64,000 bases of DNA, from the NCBI GenBank assembly GCA_020746105.1, contig CM036618.1, forward strand, positions 118,745,161-118,809,160, given 5' to 3'. The DNA is from Trogon surrucura. Taxonomy: Eukaryota > Chordata > Aves > Trogoniformes > Trogonidae. The translations under genes and the position numbers were made by a program. The notes under the pieces were generated by a model that was given only the letters and a program-made list of their open reading frames with translations, did no database searches and was not told the origin of the DNA. Position 1 is the first letter of the stretch. Every line of letters begins with the position of its first letter. Positions 50,498-62,836 of the stretch are shown here, one piece after another.

Positions 50498-50738
50498 GAT
50501 GCGCTGGACACGCACATCCTGAACGAGGAGAGCAGCCCCCAGCCTCGCTCCCAGGGCACGGGCTTAGGTGCGGCTGCAACACACCCTCCAAAATATGTTC
50601 AGACGTCAGCTGCGGGCGGCGCAGAAAAATATCGCGGAAGGGCAAACAATGCGGTTCTCCCGGTCGGGGCAGTGCCTGCCGCACCTCGGCGGCGGCAGCT
50701 CTCTGCTGCAGGGCCCGCAGGGTCACGGGGGGCCTAAA
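50498..50738. promoter_or_regulatory. CpG-rich patch, island-like
   Basis: About 21 CpG pairs in some 240 bases, with GC well above half, in a window that is otherwise AT-rich. Overlapping frames run across on both strands, the longest a 164-codon minus-strand frame (50370-50864), but their residues (Arg, Pro, Ala) follow from composition and no domain is seen. It may be a small unmethylated island, an enhancer core or a decayed retrogene. It sits about 840 bases left of duplicate block B. Confidence 0.4.
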
Positions 50739-51573
50739 GGAGAACGTGCAATCTGTGGCAGCAAACTCACGAGTCCTCAGGGTGACCCCAGTGACCGCTG
50801 CTTCTGAACGGCCATAAACCATCGGCCAAGATGCTTTTCTGGTTTTTTCCTCCCTATAAATCACCGGTTGAGGAACTCAAATAAAGAGGAACACCTGGGA
50901 AGAGCACGCAAGAAGCTGCGGCATGAAAAGCCCTGGCTATTCCGTCTTGCTACTGACTTTTTAATATATTCATCACACCTGCCAGAGCACATCTCCACCC
51001 TGCAGGTCTCACTGGGCAACCAGTACCCACCTCAGAACTGCCAAGTTGAAGTGTCTAAAGAGAAGCCTGTGCACTCCTATGTCTCCTGCTCCTACCTCCC
51101 AGCAGAATCATTCTGCTCTCTTCTGCCGCCGATTGCCATCTCTGGGTTCACGTCGCACTCGTTTTAGATCCCTGCAAAAGTGAATTACCTGGATACTGGT
51201 GCCTGCGACCTAGACTCAAATGCACAGTTTTCTTCACAAAAAAACTACACATACAAATAAAACCCCATTATGACTTCTTTCCTCAGCCCAACAGAATTTT
51301 AACAAACACTCGGTTTCCTGATGAAGCAAGAAATTTCTCTTAAAATTAAGACAAAACTAGAACTTGGTTTGGCGGCCGTAACAACCCCTGCGTGCCTCAG
51401 TAAAAACCATCCTGAAATATGCAGAAAAACCTGCAAGTGAAAACACACATCGAGGTGAGAGAAAGACACCTGCTGAGGTACCAGCAAACACGAAGTCACA
51501 CGGAAGAGACAGGCAAGGATGGGCACTACCACGTAAGGGCTCTGCTTATCCTGCGTCTCCTCTGGAGGCTGGT
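50739..51573. other. non-coding DNA, nothing recognised
   Basis: No element or gene is seen. Frames up to 99 codons have no domain. Confidence 0.5.
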
Positions 51574-51880
51574 AAAGGGCTTTCCAGAGCCCTGCTGTGA
51601 ATTTGTCTCAGCGTTTTTTAAGGGCGCTTAAAAATGTCATTTGTCACCGAGTAAATCCCGGACGTCTGGCTACTTTCTGCGAGGAATGCTCTTTGCCGGG
51701 CTGCAGCTTGCCAGGGGTCAAATATGACAGAAATGAAGTGTTGCTAATAGTGATTGAAAAGGATTCCTACTGTTTGTGGCCGGTGCTGGTTATTAGAGAG
51801 GCCAAATTTGTGGGACGGGAAGCAGCAGGAGACAGTAAACTTTCCCTGAGACTCGCTAAACTTTGAGTCACCTCTGCTAC
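51574..51880 (+). repeat. duplicated non-coding block, copy B
   Basis: The partner of 47769-48110, in the same orientation and about 3.8 kb to the right. The copy can be followed from AAAGGGCTTTCC (51575) through TTAAAAATG (51628) to GAGTCACCTCTGCT (51878). Its central GTGTTGCTAATAGTGATTGA and AAAGGATTCC, and its right edge GCTAAACTTTGAGTCACC, are nearly the same as in copy A. Relative to A it has small deletions after GTAAATCC and near GGGACGG. Its CpG content is higher than that of A, so several of the differences are compatible with CpG decay in A. Confidence 0.8.
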
Positions 51881-52590
51881 CAGCGCCGTTCCGTCAGACC
51901 GATTCGGCGAAAGCTGATATTATAATTACTAATCTCGGCGAGGGCAACCTGAGGCACTCCTCTGCCCACCGTGTAATTAGGGAAGGGCTGGGGAAGCCTG
52001 CGGGGCACTGCCTCTGCCCCCCTCCGCTCAAACGCACGGCGTTGGGTTACGGCTCTATCCTGGCTCCCGAGGACAGGTGAGCGAGTAGCAAAGCCGCCGG
52101 CCTGCAACGAGAGAAAATCATTATTGTGCAAACTGACTGCCCCCTGTTAAAGGCTTGAATGTCACCTCCAAAGAGCTCCTTTTCTGACCCTCAAGCGGCG
52201 GCGGCGAAGGGGCTGTTTGAAGCAGGATTCATCCCCCTCTCAGGCAGCGAGTATCGACGGCTGAGAACATTTTTGTTTTGTTTTACTATTTCCTCCACCC
52301 CTTCCCCACCCTACTGTGTTTCTGCACCTGCTAGATTAAACTTTCACATAAAATCAGTCGTGGCTGGGTATAATTTAGCTTTATCCTCCACGGTCTCTTC
52401 TAGACATTGTAAACACATTTCTTTAAACCGTGGGCACGGCTTATTATTAACAAGTTCAGCGCTGAGGCTGTTTGTCTACCAAACGGGGATAAACTATTGA
52501 TTTAAAAAAGAGAAAAGGGGCTTTACTCAAGCGGACTGCGACAAGGAAGGTGCGCTAGCAAGCAGCAATATAAAAGCAGAGCACAGACTG
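51881..52590. other. non-coding DNA, possibly constrained
   Basis: GC-rich to about 52250, then AT-rich with TAAT cores. The plus frame at 52159-52500 (113 codons) has no domain. Nothing decisive. Confidence 0.45.
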
Positions 52591-52689
52591 AGGCCCTGAT
52601 GCTGTAAAGCCCAGATTCACGCTGAGTTGAAGCGGTATATCCCCGCCTAAAATTAAGTGTGGACAGAAACGCTGTGCAGGATCAGGCCT
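52591..52689. mobile_element. small MITE-like element with terminal inverted repeats (candidate)
   Basis: The left end AGGCCCTGATGCTGTAAAG (52591-52609) and the right end GCTGTGCAGGATCAGGCCT (52671-52689) are imperfect complements: the right end reversed reads AGGCCTGATCCTGCACAGC. The total length is about 99 bases with no coding capacity. Ends of the 'ggccctgatcctgca' type are frequent in old non-autonomous repeats of archosaurs and turtles. No clean target-site duplication is visible, so the exact ends and the superfamily remain open. Confidence 0.5.
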
Positions 52690-55600
52690 GGAGGTCCAGA
52701 CCCGCGACAGATTGATCACCCCGGCGGAGTGCTGAGCAGGCTGCTGCCCTATTGATTTCTATAGCAATAGAGGGGGCTTAGCACCTCGGAGCATCAAATT
52801 TCCAAGCCTGGAAGAGACCTGGGCTCTGGAACGGATTAAAGTCACATGTGATGTATTTGGAAAATCCTCCAGTTCAAGTCTCGGAGCTCCGTAACAGCAA
52901 CCACCATTTATTCTGGTTACTACAATTCATTTGGACAGTGTTTACAATATCGTCCCCTTTCCTCCATTATTAGACAAACAACTTTGATAGGTAGCCTTTT
53001 ATTTTTTACAGCGTTTCAGAGCGGAATAAATGCACAGCCCGAGTTATTTATGGAGTGAGCTCTCTGTATGAGGTGCCTTTGCCAAGGAAGTGTGAATTCA
53101 CATAGCGCACACGCTGTGCATGTTCCACCAGACAACAGGGACCCGGCAGCCGGCGAGGAAGGGGAGAAAGGAAAAACACACGCAAGGCACCACCTTTTCC
53201 GTGTCATGTCATCAGAAAACCCTCCCCATAAACTTGAGGGAACTATGTGCCAAAGAGCACTTCACTGACTCAGAAAAAAGGGATCAGAACGGGTACGCAG
53301 GGCTCTTCCCGTGGGGCAGGGAAGCAAAAGTCTGAAGCTTCATTTCCCTGTTTGTGTTTATTCCTCTGGGAACGCCGGAGCAGTTGTTTGGGACAGCGTG
53401 GCTGGCACTTGGTGGCCATCAGTGCTGCAGATGGTTAGAGAAAGGCAGCCTCACTTGAAAGACTTTTTCTAAAACTTTGGGATGAAGACTTCTTTTTTTT
53501 TTTTTTAATTAAAGGAGTAGAGATTCGGAGGAAAGGAGAAAGAACAAGATGGACAGGTTTTACTTCACATGATTTTGACACCTGCTTACTGCCAGAAGAG
53601 GACTTTGTTCAAAACCAATTGACAAATCCTGATTTCATGTTATACACAGCAGCTAAAGCACAAGACTCTATCACTTTTGAATTCCTGATCCTTCATCCCA
53701 TCAATAAAGCAGGATTATGCAGCAAAGCTGTGTGGACGTCACCAAAGGAGCATTAGGATCACGGACTCAGAAGCTTACGGAACAGTTTAAGAGTCGCAGT
53801 AATTTTAACAGTATGCATATTATAAACATTAACCACAGCCTTGCAGTATTCCTCCATTTCGATTACAACGCACACAAAAATGACCACACGAGCCGCTCCT
53901 GCTCCTCATCCACTAATTAGACTTTCAGTCCCAAACAGCGCAGCCGAAAAATCCACCCCAGCACACCCCTAACCCCCTACATACACAAATAACGAATTAA
54001 CTCAGCGCGTCCATAAATCAAAGAGGCTAAACAGCTTGTCAGAAAAGAAACAAACAAAAAAAAAGTCAAATAAATAGCTTTGACTGCAAGCTCAGATGCA
54101 TTTGCCTTTCGGAATGAACGTGGGTCGAGTGTTCACTGTATGTTCAAGACAGAAAGTTGACTTGAGGTCAGAAAAATGAAGAAAAACCTCAAAGGCTGTG
54201 ACAGAGACTGCAACATACTATCATCCTGCTCCGAGGACAGGTTTCCTAATATCATTAGGAAGTTTAGAAACTTATTTTCTTCTGCCTTCCATAAAAAAGT
54301 TGTGCTCCTCAACCCAGATGAACCGAAACCTGCACTCCTCATTATTAAAGAACTGCCAATTTCTCGCAGAGCGCGTTTGGAAACCGTCCCCTCCATCTAG
54401 ACAAGATCAAAAACGACGTCGCTGCAATGTAAAGTTAAATAATAATGCTAATTTCACATGTCATGTTACAGGAATGATTGATATAAATAAATCTGGGGTT
54501 GTTTGATAAGAAATACACAAACACGTCCCTTCTCTTTCAGAGAAGTTCATACGAGCCAAAGCCAAGCCTCCCATGTTTTTTTTATCAGATCATTCCTCAT
54601 TTTGAGTATTTTCCCACGACTTAGCGCATTTTTTAATAAAAAGATAAAGTCTTTTTATAGGATAGACCTCTCCTTGCACAGCCAATATTGGAGCAACCTC
54701 AGGTCTTCTTTCAAAATGTTTGAAACCAGACTTGGTGCATTAAGAAACACGAAATAGAGCAACAACAAAAGATTAACTCGTGTCAGCTCTCAACGTCTCT
54801 GCTCTTAAATTATCCTCTTGTATAGCAAAGCAGCACCTCAAAGCCTTCCACATGACCCCTTGTGCTGGACTCTCCTACAGAGCTGAACAGGAAGATGCCG
54901 TCTGGAAGGCTTTGGACTCAGAAACTCTGATATTCCACTGACCTGTACGCCGAGATCTTGTGTCTCCAGCTCCGTGGGCAAGAGTATCTTCCAGCTCAGA
55001 GACAAAGTCTGGCAGGAATCTGGATCAGGATATCAAAATTGCCTGGAGTAGCAACAGGCGATGCTAAGAAACACTTTGGTCAGGGCACACCACCTCGTAT
55101 TTCAAGCTATAACACCATCCTCACCTCTAGATTATTAGAGCAAGAGTAACCTTCAAACAGTGGCAATTGCCTTGGTGTAGCTCAACATTCCCTCTGAATT
55201 GGGTACTGCCAAATTCACAAGACGGAGACACAAATCCTCCCAGAGGATCCGCTCAAACCGTTTGTGAGTACAGATAATTTTCAAACTACTCCCTCAAAAC
55301 CAAAACACAACGGTTTTCCTCAAGTTCTTTGAACCCAACTCTCCCTGCAGCTGGCACGGTTAACGGCGCGTTGTTCTCCATCCTTGTTCTTACACAAGAC
55401 GGAAGCGGTAACAAGACACGCAAAGGAGCACGCAGTCACTCACGAACGGATCTGCCCCAGGAGGCCAGTTTTTACAGATTTCTCAGCTGGCCATGGCGTT
55501 CCCAGCTGCGTGGGAGTCTGAAATCACAAGGACGAGGTGTGCTTTCTTAAATAAACATCAACTGCAACTCCTGAGAAGACTCTTTGGTGTTACTCACTGC

Positions 55601-58600
55601 AGCTGTAGTTCGCCGCGCGAATATTCTCTCCGGGGAAGGGAGCAACTCTCGGACAGAATAAAGCTACCTCGGCCAACATCATAACAGACCTGGCACGAAA
55701 AGTGTTTTAGGGGTTGGGCTGCGTACAGGAGGGACCGTGACCAAAACAAGAACGTGCACCAGGAATTTGCAAGTATTGTCTCTAGGGAGACGGCTGTAGT
55801 CCTTACGCAGATGAAAATCTAAAAACTATTTTGAGCTTCCTGCCAGCTTTGCTCCACCACGTCAAGAGGCAAAAGGCCAGGAGAGGTACAGTTCAAAACC
55901 TGCCTTCCACATCCCATTTGTGCACCCACAGGTTTTGTCCTCGTGACCTCGGGCAGCTAAGTCTTCTGATCTGACCTGGAAAGGGAGGGACTTGTTTACA
56001 GAGGGAATTATTTCTTTGTTTACTGAGACGAGTTGCCTCAGCGCTGACTTGTTTTATTACGTTTAAATTACAATCAAGTACACCATCATTTGGCCAAGCT
56101 TGACATCTGCTTTCACTAGCTCTCAGTATCTGCAAAAGCCCTTCGAGAAACGCAAGGGAACCACTTCAGAAAAGTGAAGCGTTCACACCTCAGCACGCGT
56201 TACTAGAACGCAAAAGGTTTTAACTCTTCTTTAGCTCTTTCACCCCGTTCAAGCTCTTTTTAGTAACATATACCGCAGGAAGCGAAGTCTATGAAGCAGC
56301 ACATCCACCTTGCATCATACAAAGGGACGTTTGCTGCTGCCGCCGCGATCCAGACCACCTTCTCAATCATCACAGCCCAAATCCGTAGCCTTTAAGAAAA
56401 ATCCCTCTCAGGAAATGACCACGATAGGGTACGCTTTCCTTCTTAAAATGCAAAGCTGTTGTCTAAGTGAGCCTGTTTTTCTGTACGTAGTTGCTGTTCT
56501 CTGCTTTTTTCCCCTAATGCAGGAAGATGCTGTTCCCCTAGAAGCAGGGAAATGGAAAGCTTAGAATTCCTGTTCTCTAGTCCTAGAAGAGAATAACAAC
56601 AGGAGGTTAACTATTAACCCAGCTGTCACACCTTAGGCAAAACAAACCAGTAGGATCCAGTAGGTATGTGCTGATTTAGACGTGGTCGTTTACCCCTCGC
56701 TGCGCTGAGGATTCTGAAGGACCCTATTTTCCTTCGGTTTATTTTTCCGTGCGTCGATACACACGCTGCCACGTACTCACGGAAAAATTAATGCCGTAGC
56801 AACGTCGTCCCTTCTGAATGTACAATCAGAAGCACAGCGCAAAGAAATTCATGGAAATAGCAGGATCCAATCCTTGGAGTATTTTCGAATCAATAGTCCC
56901 TTTATTTATATTGTAGCCACATTCCAATTTATCACTTGCGAATATCCTCCGTAATAAATAAGCGAAGGACACGGAAATATTACAATGAAATCGTAATAAT
57001 TCAATCCCAGCCCTGCACGTAATAAAGTCGCAGAGGGAATCTGCGCTTTTTTGTTTGGTTGCCACTAAGCATCAGCAACAACTGATGGTCTTAAGTTAAC
57101 AAGCTAATATTTCATCCATGGATACCAGAGTGATAATGGCTAAATATGCCAGTCGAGGGAACGAGCACATGTGCAGCTATTTGCCTGACACAACTTCTGC
57201 TGTCATGGCCTATTAAAACCAGTTTACATGTGCATGTCGAATTTGATGAATATGTATGTGACCTCTTTCATAGCTATCACTCATTGGACTGTAGCCCTCG
57301 TGGCAGAAAAAACCAGCACCTCTCATTAAACACAGCTTGAGTTACAGGCATGTTATGTTAATATTCCTTCAGAACTTTAGGGGGTTTTCTTCTCCTTTAA
57401 ATAAATCTTCAGAATAAAATGATTTAAAAGTATAATTAAGAAAAAAAAAATTAAAACTTTCCTATTTCTCTCCTCTTTCACGTGGCGAATGTGTTTTGAG
57501 ATTTTCTTTCTCTAGCAGAAGAGATGGTAAATGAGTTTATAAATAACATATTTAACTGCTGGTAGCCAAATCTGACTTCTTTTATACAAGGGCTTGAACA
57601 GAACTAGGTAAAAAATAAACAAAACAAAACGCCCATCCAGAACATAACACATTTTTTAGGTAAAACTGAGACTGCCTGTCTTGAACCTCATACTCGACCC
57701 AAATCAAAAGGTTACTACACATTAGAGTCTAAACATATGCAGTGAATGTTCCCCGTTTCCTCGCAGCTATCCCGCTTTTTCTGCACCTAGGTGGAAAGTA
57801 TGAACTGCGCTGCCTCAGAAAGCGCTTTGCCAAATTTCTTACAGAAATTGTAAAGCCTCCAGAGGCGGAGGAAAGCATCCAAGCTTTTGGTGTTTATGAG
57901 AATCCAAATGAACCTCCGAATCTTTTGAGGTTTCTCCATTGCTGTTTAAAAAGCATAAATTACAGAGCACAAGCAAGGATGCAGCCAGATTGTGCAGCCC
58001 ATATATGGTAAATATTTACTCACATGAGCATTTCCACTCCATCTGCTCTGCAGATCGAGTAAATATTTCACAAACTGACACTTAATTTGGTAACACCGAA
58101 GCAGAAAAGGCACATCCACGCGGGCACTGGCACTTCGTGCCATCCCCAACGAAAGATGCCGTCTTCTCCCGCTTATATGGGCTTGATATTAGAAGTAACG
58201 AGTAGGTTTGCACAACACCACCAGAAATTAATGCCCTGATTTTTAGAGGCAGCATTGCTGTATCCTGGACCACCCCCAGCTCACCGTGGGGTGGTCCCAC
58301 CTCGGTGCTTGAACCTAGAGGCGCGCGAAGCCGGAGGTCATTTCTTATTCATTTGCGACGAGACGTCGTTTCTCGTGACTTATGGGGTCCCCGACGCTCA
58401 GATAGCTCGGGATTCTTGATTTAGCCACTAAATAAATGGCCAAAATCTGTGTGCTTGGCTGCCAAAACCCAACCATTGACCGCTAAAACCTTGACCTCCG
58501 CAGGGGAACGCTGCAAGGAAGGAGAGAAGAATTCAGCAAGTGACTGACGCTGGCACCAAACGATGCGTTGGCACTACGTACTTTCTGGAATGAAAGAGGA

Positions 58601-59341
58601 AGAGATTTTCGTCGGAACATTCCACTTAGGGGAAAGAGGAAGAAAAAGAAAAAAAGTCTACCACGGTAATTTCAACCATATTGTTAAATTTCTGAACTAA
58701 ACCTACCCAAAGAAAGTCAAGCCTTACGCCGCTAATATCAAAATAATTATTTTGTCAACATCAAAACCGCTTCATTTTTAACACTAACAGTTTGATTTAA
58801 TTTAATTTTGATTTTAATATTAATTTTGTTTGAATAGCATTATGAATTATGTTGGTTTATTTCACAGTGTTTCAAGAAAAATGAAATTTTTCAGCATTCC
58901 CATATAAGCTGCTAGGAGCTCTTTCGCAATTTGCACTCTGGAATATATTTTGAGTCAATTACTCTTCTTTTCAAGTCAGTCTGAAACCAAACTTTGAATT
59001 CTTAGAATTTCTGTTATCTATTTATGCGTAGAGCTATTTTCTGCAACTGAAAAGTTCCCAAAGACAACAGATTGGAAAGCAAAGAAAAATAGAAGAAAAT
59101 TTACAAGAAAAATAAAGACAGGGAAAAAATCCAAGTCACTTCAACGTTCAAGTTAGATTAGATACCGAGACCTAATCAGGCCCATGAGGCACATTCATTT
59201 TAGCTGAAATTCCTGCCCAAAAGCTTTGAATGAAGAAAAAGAACCTAATCACCCCGCTCACATTTAGCAAACTTGACAATGGAACGAGCTAATATTTCTC
59301 ACGAAGGCGGTATTTGTGGTAGAGTTTCAAGATCCTCTTGC
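52690..59341. other. unique non-coding DNA, no gene seen
   Basis: No exon, RNA gene or repeat family is recognised in these 6.6 kb. A T15 run lies at about 53492-53506. GC rises slightly at 55330-55680. At 55939-55980 a phrase vaguely like the MIR core occurs but is too weak to call. AT-rich tracts at 57350-57480 and 58650-58870 may include regulatory DNA. The frames are all short and cross-overlapping. Confidence 0.5.
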
Positions 59342-59396
59342 TTTTCCTTTATTTTATTTGTTTCTATTTCTCGATTTTCCTCTATTTTATTTGTTT
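59342..59396. repeat. imperfect 33-bp tandem repeat, T-rich
   Basis: TTTTCCTTTATTTTATTTGT at 59342 recurs as TTTTCCTCTATTTTATTTGT at 59375 with one change over 20 bases, giving a period of about 33. It explains the Phe/Leu-rich frames over this stretch. Confidence 0.8.
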
Positions 59397-61261
59397 GGTT
59401 TTCTTTTAAATGCAGAAAGACGTGGTGGAGAAGCCGCAGCGCAGCAGGGAGTTCCCACTGCATCCCTTCCACCACGAGCTTTTCTTACACGTTTCTCACC
59501 GGCGTATCCGAGTCGTCCCACTCTGCAACACGAGCATATTTTGTCTCATCTACCTGACCTAAAAAAACACCATAAAAGCTAAAACCAAGCAAAAAAAAAA
59601 TCCAATATTGTCAAACCAGACATATTACCGCAAGTAATCCCAAGCTTTTTGATTTTTTGGACATTTTGGAAAATCCTCCAAGTGGTAAAGAACTTCAAAC
59701 GAAGTTTGAGAGAAAGATCCTTCCTAATCAGCCAGCCCTGAAAACTGGTTTTTATTTGGTTTCTGAAAGGAAGTCGTGAACAACGTAAAAGCTGAAGGAG
59801 GCAGTTGGTTGTGCTTTACCAAAAAAGAGCCTTCGCACCGGCAAGTCCAAACCAGACCTTAAAACGCTTCTCCATACACAATCCTACAGTACTCTTGACT
59901 TCTGGAGTACGTCTGAGTTGAGATTACTTACACGGTCCCCATTCAACTAGGGAACGCGAAGCCAGGGGTGCAGGTACGGCGCATGCAAAGTGAATCCAGA
60001 AATTCCATTTTCTGGAGGTGCTAAGCACATGAAAATGTCACACGAATTGTTCTAGAAATACAAATGCCAGGACTATAAGTGACATCGGGTAACAGCTAAT
60101 AAAAAAACTCCCCACAACCTTGACTGAGTCAAAGAAAAGAACAGAAATAGAAATGACATAACTTATGGATTTGATAGGGAAAAATACTGCCAGGACACCA
60201 GAAATAGATGATATGTATCCACTCTAGCTCACCCCAGGAATTGATACACACAGGGAGCTTTTCACAATCTGTTTCGAAGGTTAGAAAATGCCCACATCAA
60301 ATTACAGGGCACTACACACTTTCCATACCGGCTCTTACTTAATTAAAGTAATACTGAAATAAAATGTTCCTGTCATATTCCCTTGTGGCCAGAGAAGTAT
60401 AGAAGTATCTGTTCTGAGTCTCTGGAATCAGATACATGTTTTCCTTTAAATAGACACTTTCTGGGTCCATATCGAGCTAATTTCAATAAAACTAAATTTA
60501 ATTCAATACAAATCTTATCATTCTAATGTGGAATAAAACAAAGCAGAGTTTAAAAGATCCCCAGGGTAATCTTCTGGTGCCCACAGTTATAGCCAAACAC
60601 ACAATCTTTGCTAATAACTCTTATTTACATATATATTAAACATGTATACCATTAGGAGATAAGTACATATTGATAGAGCCATGAAGTTTAGCGGTTCCCT
60701 TGATCACATATTTCTAAAGTAAGTACCTTACTTACAGTTTAATAGAAATTCTGGGTAATTTAGAGATTATGAACTAGATATATGTTTCTAGGAGTTCCTG
60801 GAAAGCCTTTGAAAAAAACCAGAAACTTGCTAGAGATGGGTATGGGAGAGAAAAATAATTCAGCTTTTCAAGGGATAGAAAAAAAATTTAGTCATTCAAA
60901 GCAGAAATGTTCTCACTCCTCTCATTAAGAAAAAGCTAAAAAGAATAAGTCTGAAACTTCCAAATTTCATTACACGTTTTCCACCTCCCAAGAAGAAAAG
61001 GAAGAACCTCCAGCCTCAGCCCCCTTCCCACCATTTGATGAAAAAATCATCGAACTGGATTTCACAAACCTGAAGGTGATATTAAATGAACACAGAAAGG
61101 AGCAGCACAATTAGAATTTTGGGATTAAATGCGGTCTGAACCATCACTCGAACTTGACAAATTCAACTGCATTCACTGAAAAAGCCGAAGTGAAAGCTAC
61201 TTGATACAACAAAGTATTTCTAAAGGAAAATTCCCTAAATAGTGCTTTTTAAAAAAACTTT
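59397..61261. other. AT-rich non-coding DNA, no gene seen
   Basis: No gene or element is recognised. Around 60480-60800 the DNA is very AT-rich with many TAAT cores. A perfect small palindrome AAGTAAG-TAC-CTTACTT stands at 60717-60733. This may be regulatory DNA, but composition alone does not prove it. Confidence 0.5.
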
Positions 61262-61310
61262 GAACTTTACTGAGGTCCGTTTCAACCCTGAACATTCTGT
61301 GATTCTATGG
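61262..61310 (+). mobile_element. short CR1 3' tail
   Basis: TTTACTGAGGTCCGTTTCAA followed by CCCTGAACATTCTGTGATTC and TATG is the last 50 or so bases of a CR1, in plus orientation, with the two-unit TTCTGTGA/TTCTATG terminus. Everything 5' of this is missing. The GTCC core has changed from the usual 'ggtcccttccaac'. It abuts a dense CpG patch on its right. Confidence 0.75.
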
Positions 61311-61530
61311 GACCGCAGGTCACCGCCGCGTGGCCGCATCCCGACGCCGGCGGCTCCCAGTGACTCATTTTCGATGCAAGTAAATTGTTACTTTCGGTCT
61401 CGCTAAACGGTGGCCAAGTTGCCACGTCGAAGAGCCTGGCGTAACCGGCTCTGCCTCCTCCACGCGAATTCACAACGCGCTCCCCAAACTGCACAAACAG
61501 CCGGCGGGATCGCCAGGCAACCCTTTGCGC
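61308..61530. promoter_or_regulatory. dense CpG patch, island-like
   Basis: About 27 CpG pairs in some 225 bases, the highest density in the window, with CGCGCG, two CGCG sites and several CCGCCG-like clusters. It starts where the CR1 tail ends and is followed by a (TA)n run. The minus-strand frame of 87 codons across it (61282-61545) shows no domain. It might be a CpG-island promoter of an unannotated transcript or an orphan island, but no exon or splice evidence is visible. Confidence 0.45.
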
Positions 61531-61546
61531 GCGTTTTGCCAGCATT

Positions 61547-61567
61547 TATTTATATATATATATATAT
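61547..61567. repeat. (TA)n microsatellite
   Basis: A short TATATA run following TTTATT, directly at the right edge of the CpG patch. Confidence 0.9.
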
Positions 61568-62836
61568 TTGTGCTCTCTCTTTTTAATTTTATTTCCCTTT
61601 CATTGGGACAGGGCGCTCGCCTTCTGCCCACGTTTCTCCCTGCACCACTTCAAATGAGCTGAAGTTCGGGCAAAGAGGGGAGTCCGTGCTTGTGGCAGGA
61701 CCAGGGCGCATTAAGCGAGTTTATTTTGGTAGCGCTGTGCTCTGTCTCCAGTCACTGTCTTTTTACACATAATCAAAACATGAAGATTTATTACAGGGAG
61801 GGCTAAAAATACGGCTTGAAAAGAACAAAAATAAAACCACAAACTTGCTTTACAGCTGTGGCCTTAGGAATGCAACTGGATTCAGGCTGCAACGGGGAGT
61901 GGCGACGCTGTCAGGTTTCAAATGTGACTTACCCGCTCGGGCTCTCGGAAGGGAAGCTCTCCGGCTCCGAGCACGGCCCCTAGAAAAAGAAAAGACTTAG
62001 AGGATGTTGCGCAGCAACGTGATACACAGGTCACCGCATCTTCAGGTCGGTCCCTAGCTGTAGGTCAGCAGCCGTCACCCCTGTGTTGCCAGATTTTTCA
62101 TTGCAAGACTCAAGGCTCCATGTGCATTTCTTGAAAATTCAACCTCTAGAATCAAGAAATTGTAGCAGAATAGCAAAAAAAAAAAACCACCCCAACCCCT
62201 TAAAGCTCCATCTTTGTTTCTTCACTTTAAGTGTGTTACAGCACAGCCCTGATGGTCGGGGGGGAAAAAATACGTCTTGAAAAAGGATATTCCCTAGCCA
62301 GATCACACACGGAAAGACAAACTGAGGAAAAAACGCTATGTGAATTATTGTTGTAAACTAACAAACGAATGCCTTCAAAGCCCATCTCATGACATTTTGA
62401 ACATCTGAAACTGGGCAGCACAACTAGGGCCCATCATCACTACACCTGGTACCACAGATAAAAAAATCACCCTCACTAACTCCAGGATCATGGGCTCTCT
62501 CATTTTTTATTTTTTTTTTGTGGGTGGATAGCTGCAAGTCCTGATATTCTGAAAAACACTTTTCGAAACCAACTCCAAGACAACCGGCTCCCTGCCAACC
62601 ACACGACTAGTACGCAAGGATCGCCGAAACGTTTCCCCAAGCAGTCACCCGCTCTGTGACGAGCACTCTGGGCTGTCAGGGAGGGATCCTCTGCATTCAA
62701 GACTCAGCGATGACACACAACCCACGGTTGCACCCTGCCTTGTTTCCCCTAGTCCTGGTTTACCTGATCTCCTTGCTGATCCAAAGAAGTCACCCAGAGG
62801 CCACCTCAGCCCAACCTGAAATTTCAGTAAGCTGAT
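61568..62836. other. non-coding DNA, nothing recognised
   Basis: Some CpG enrichment persists to about 61980 (for example around 61930-61980). No gene is seen. A short A-run lies at about 62177-62187. Confidence 0.5.

Noticed and set aside
50370-50864. 164-codon minus-strand frame
   Set aside because: Lies in CpG-rich DNA where stops are rare, is overlapped by several plus-strand frames and has no recognisable domain.
55939-55980. TCGTGACCTCGGGCAGCTAA, vaguely like the MIR core
   Set aside because: Too many differences from the MIR core and no tail nearby.
60717-60733. Perfect palindrome AAGTAAG-TAC-CTTACTT
   Set aside because: Short palindromes are expected by chance in 64 kb of AT-rich DNA. 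Not reported as a finding.
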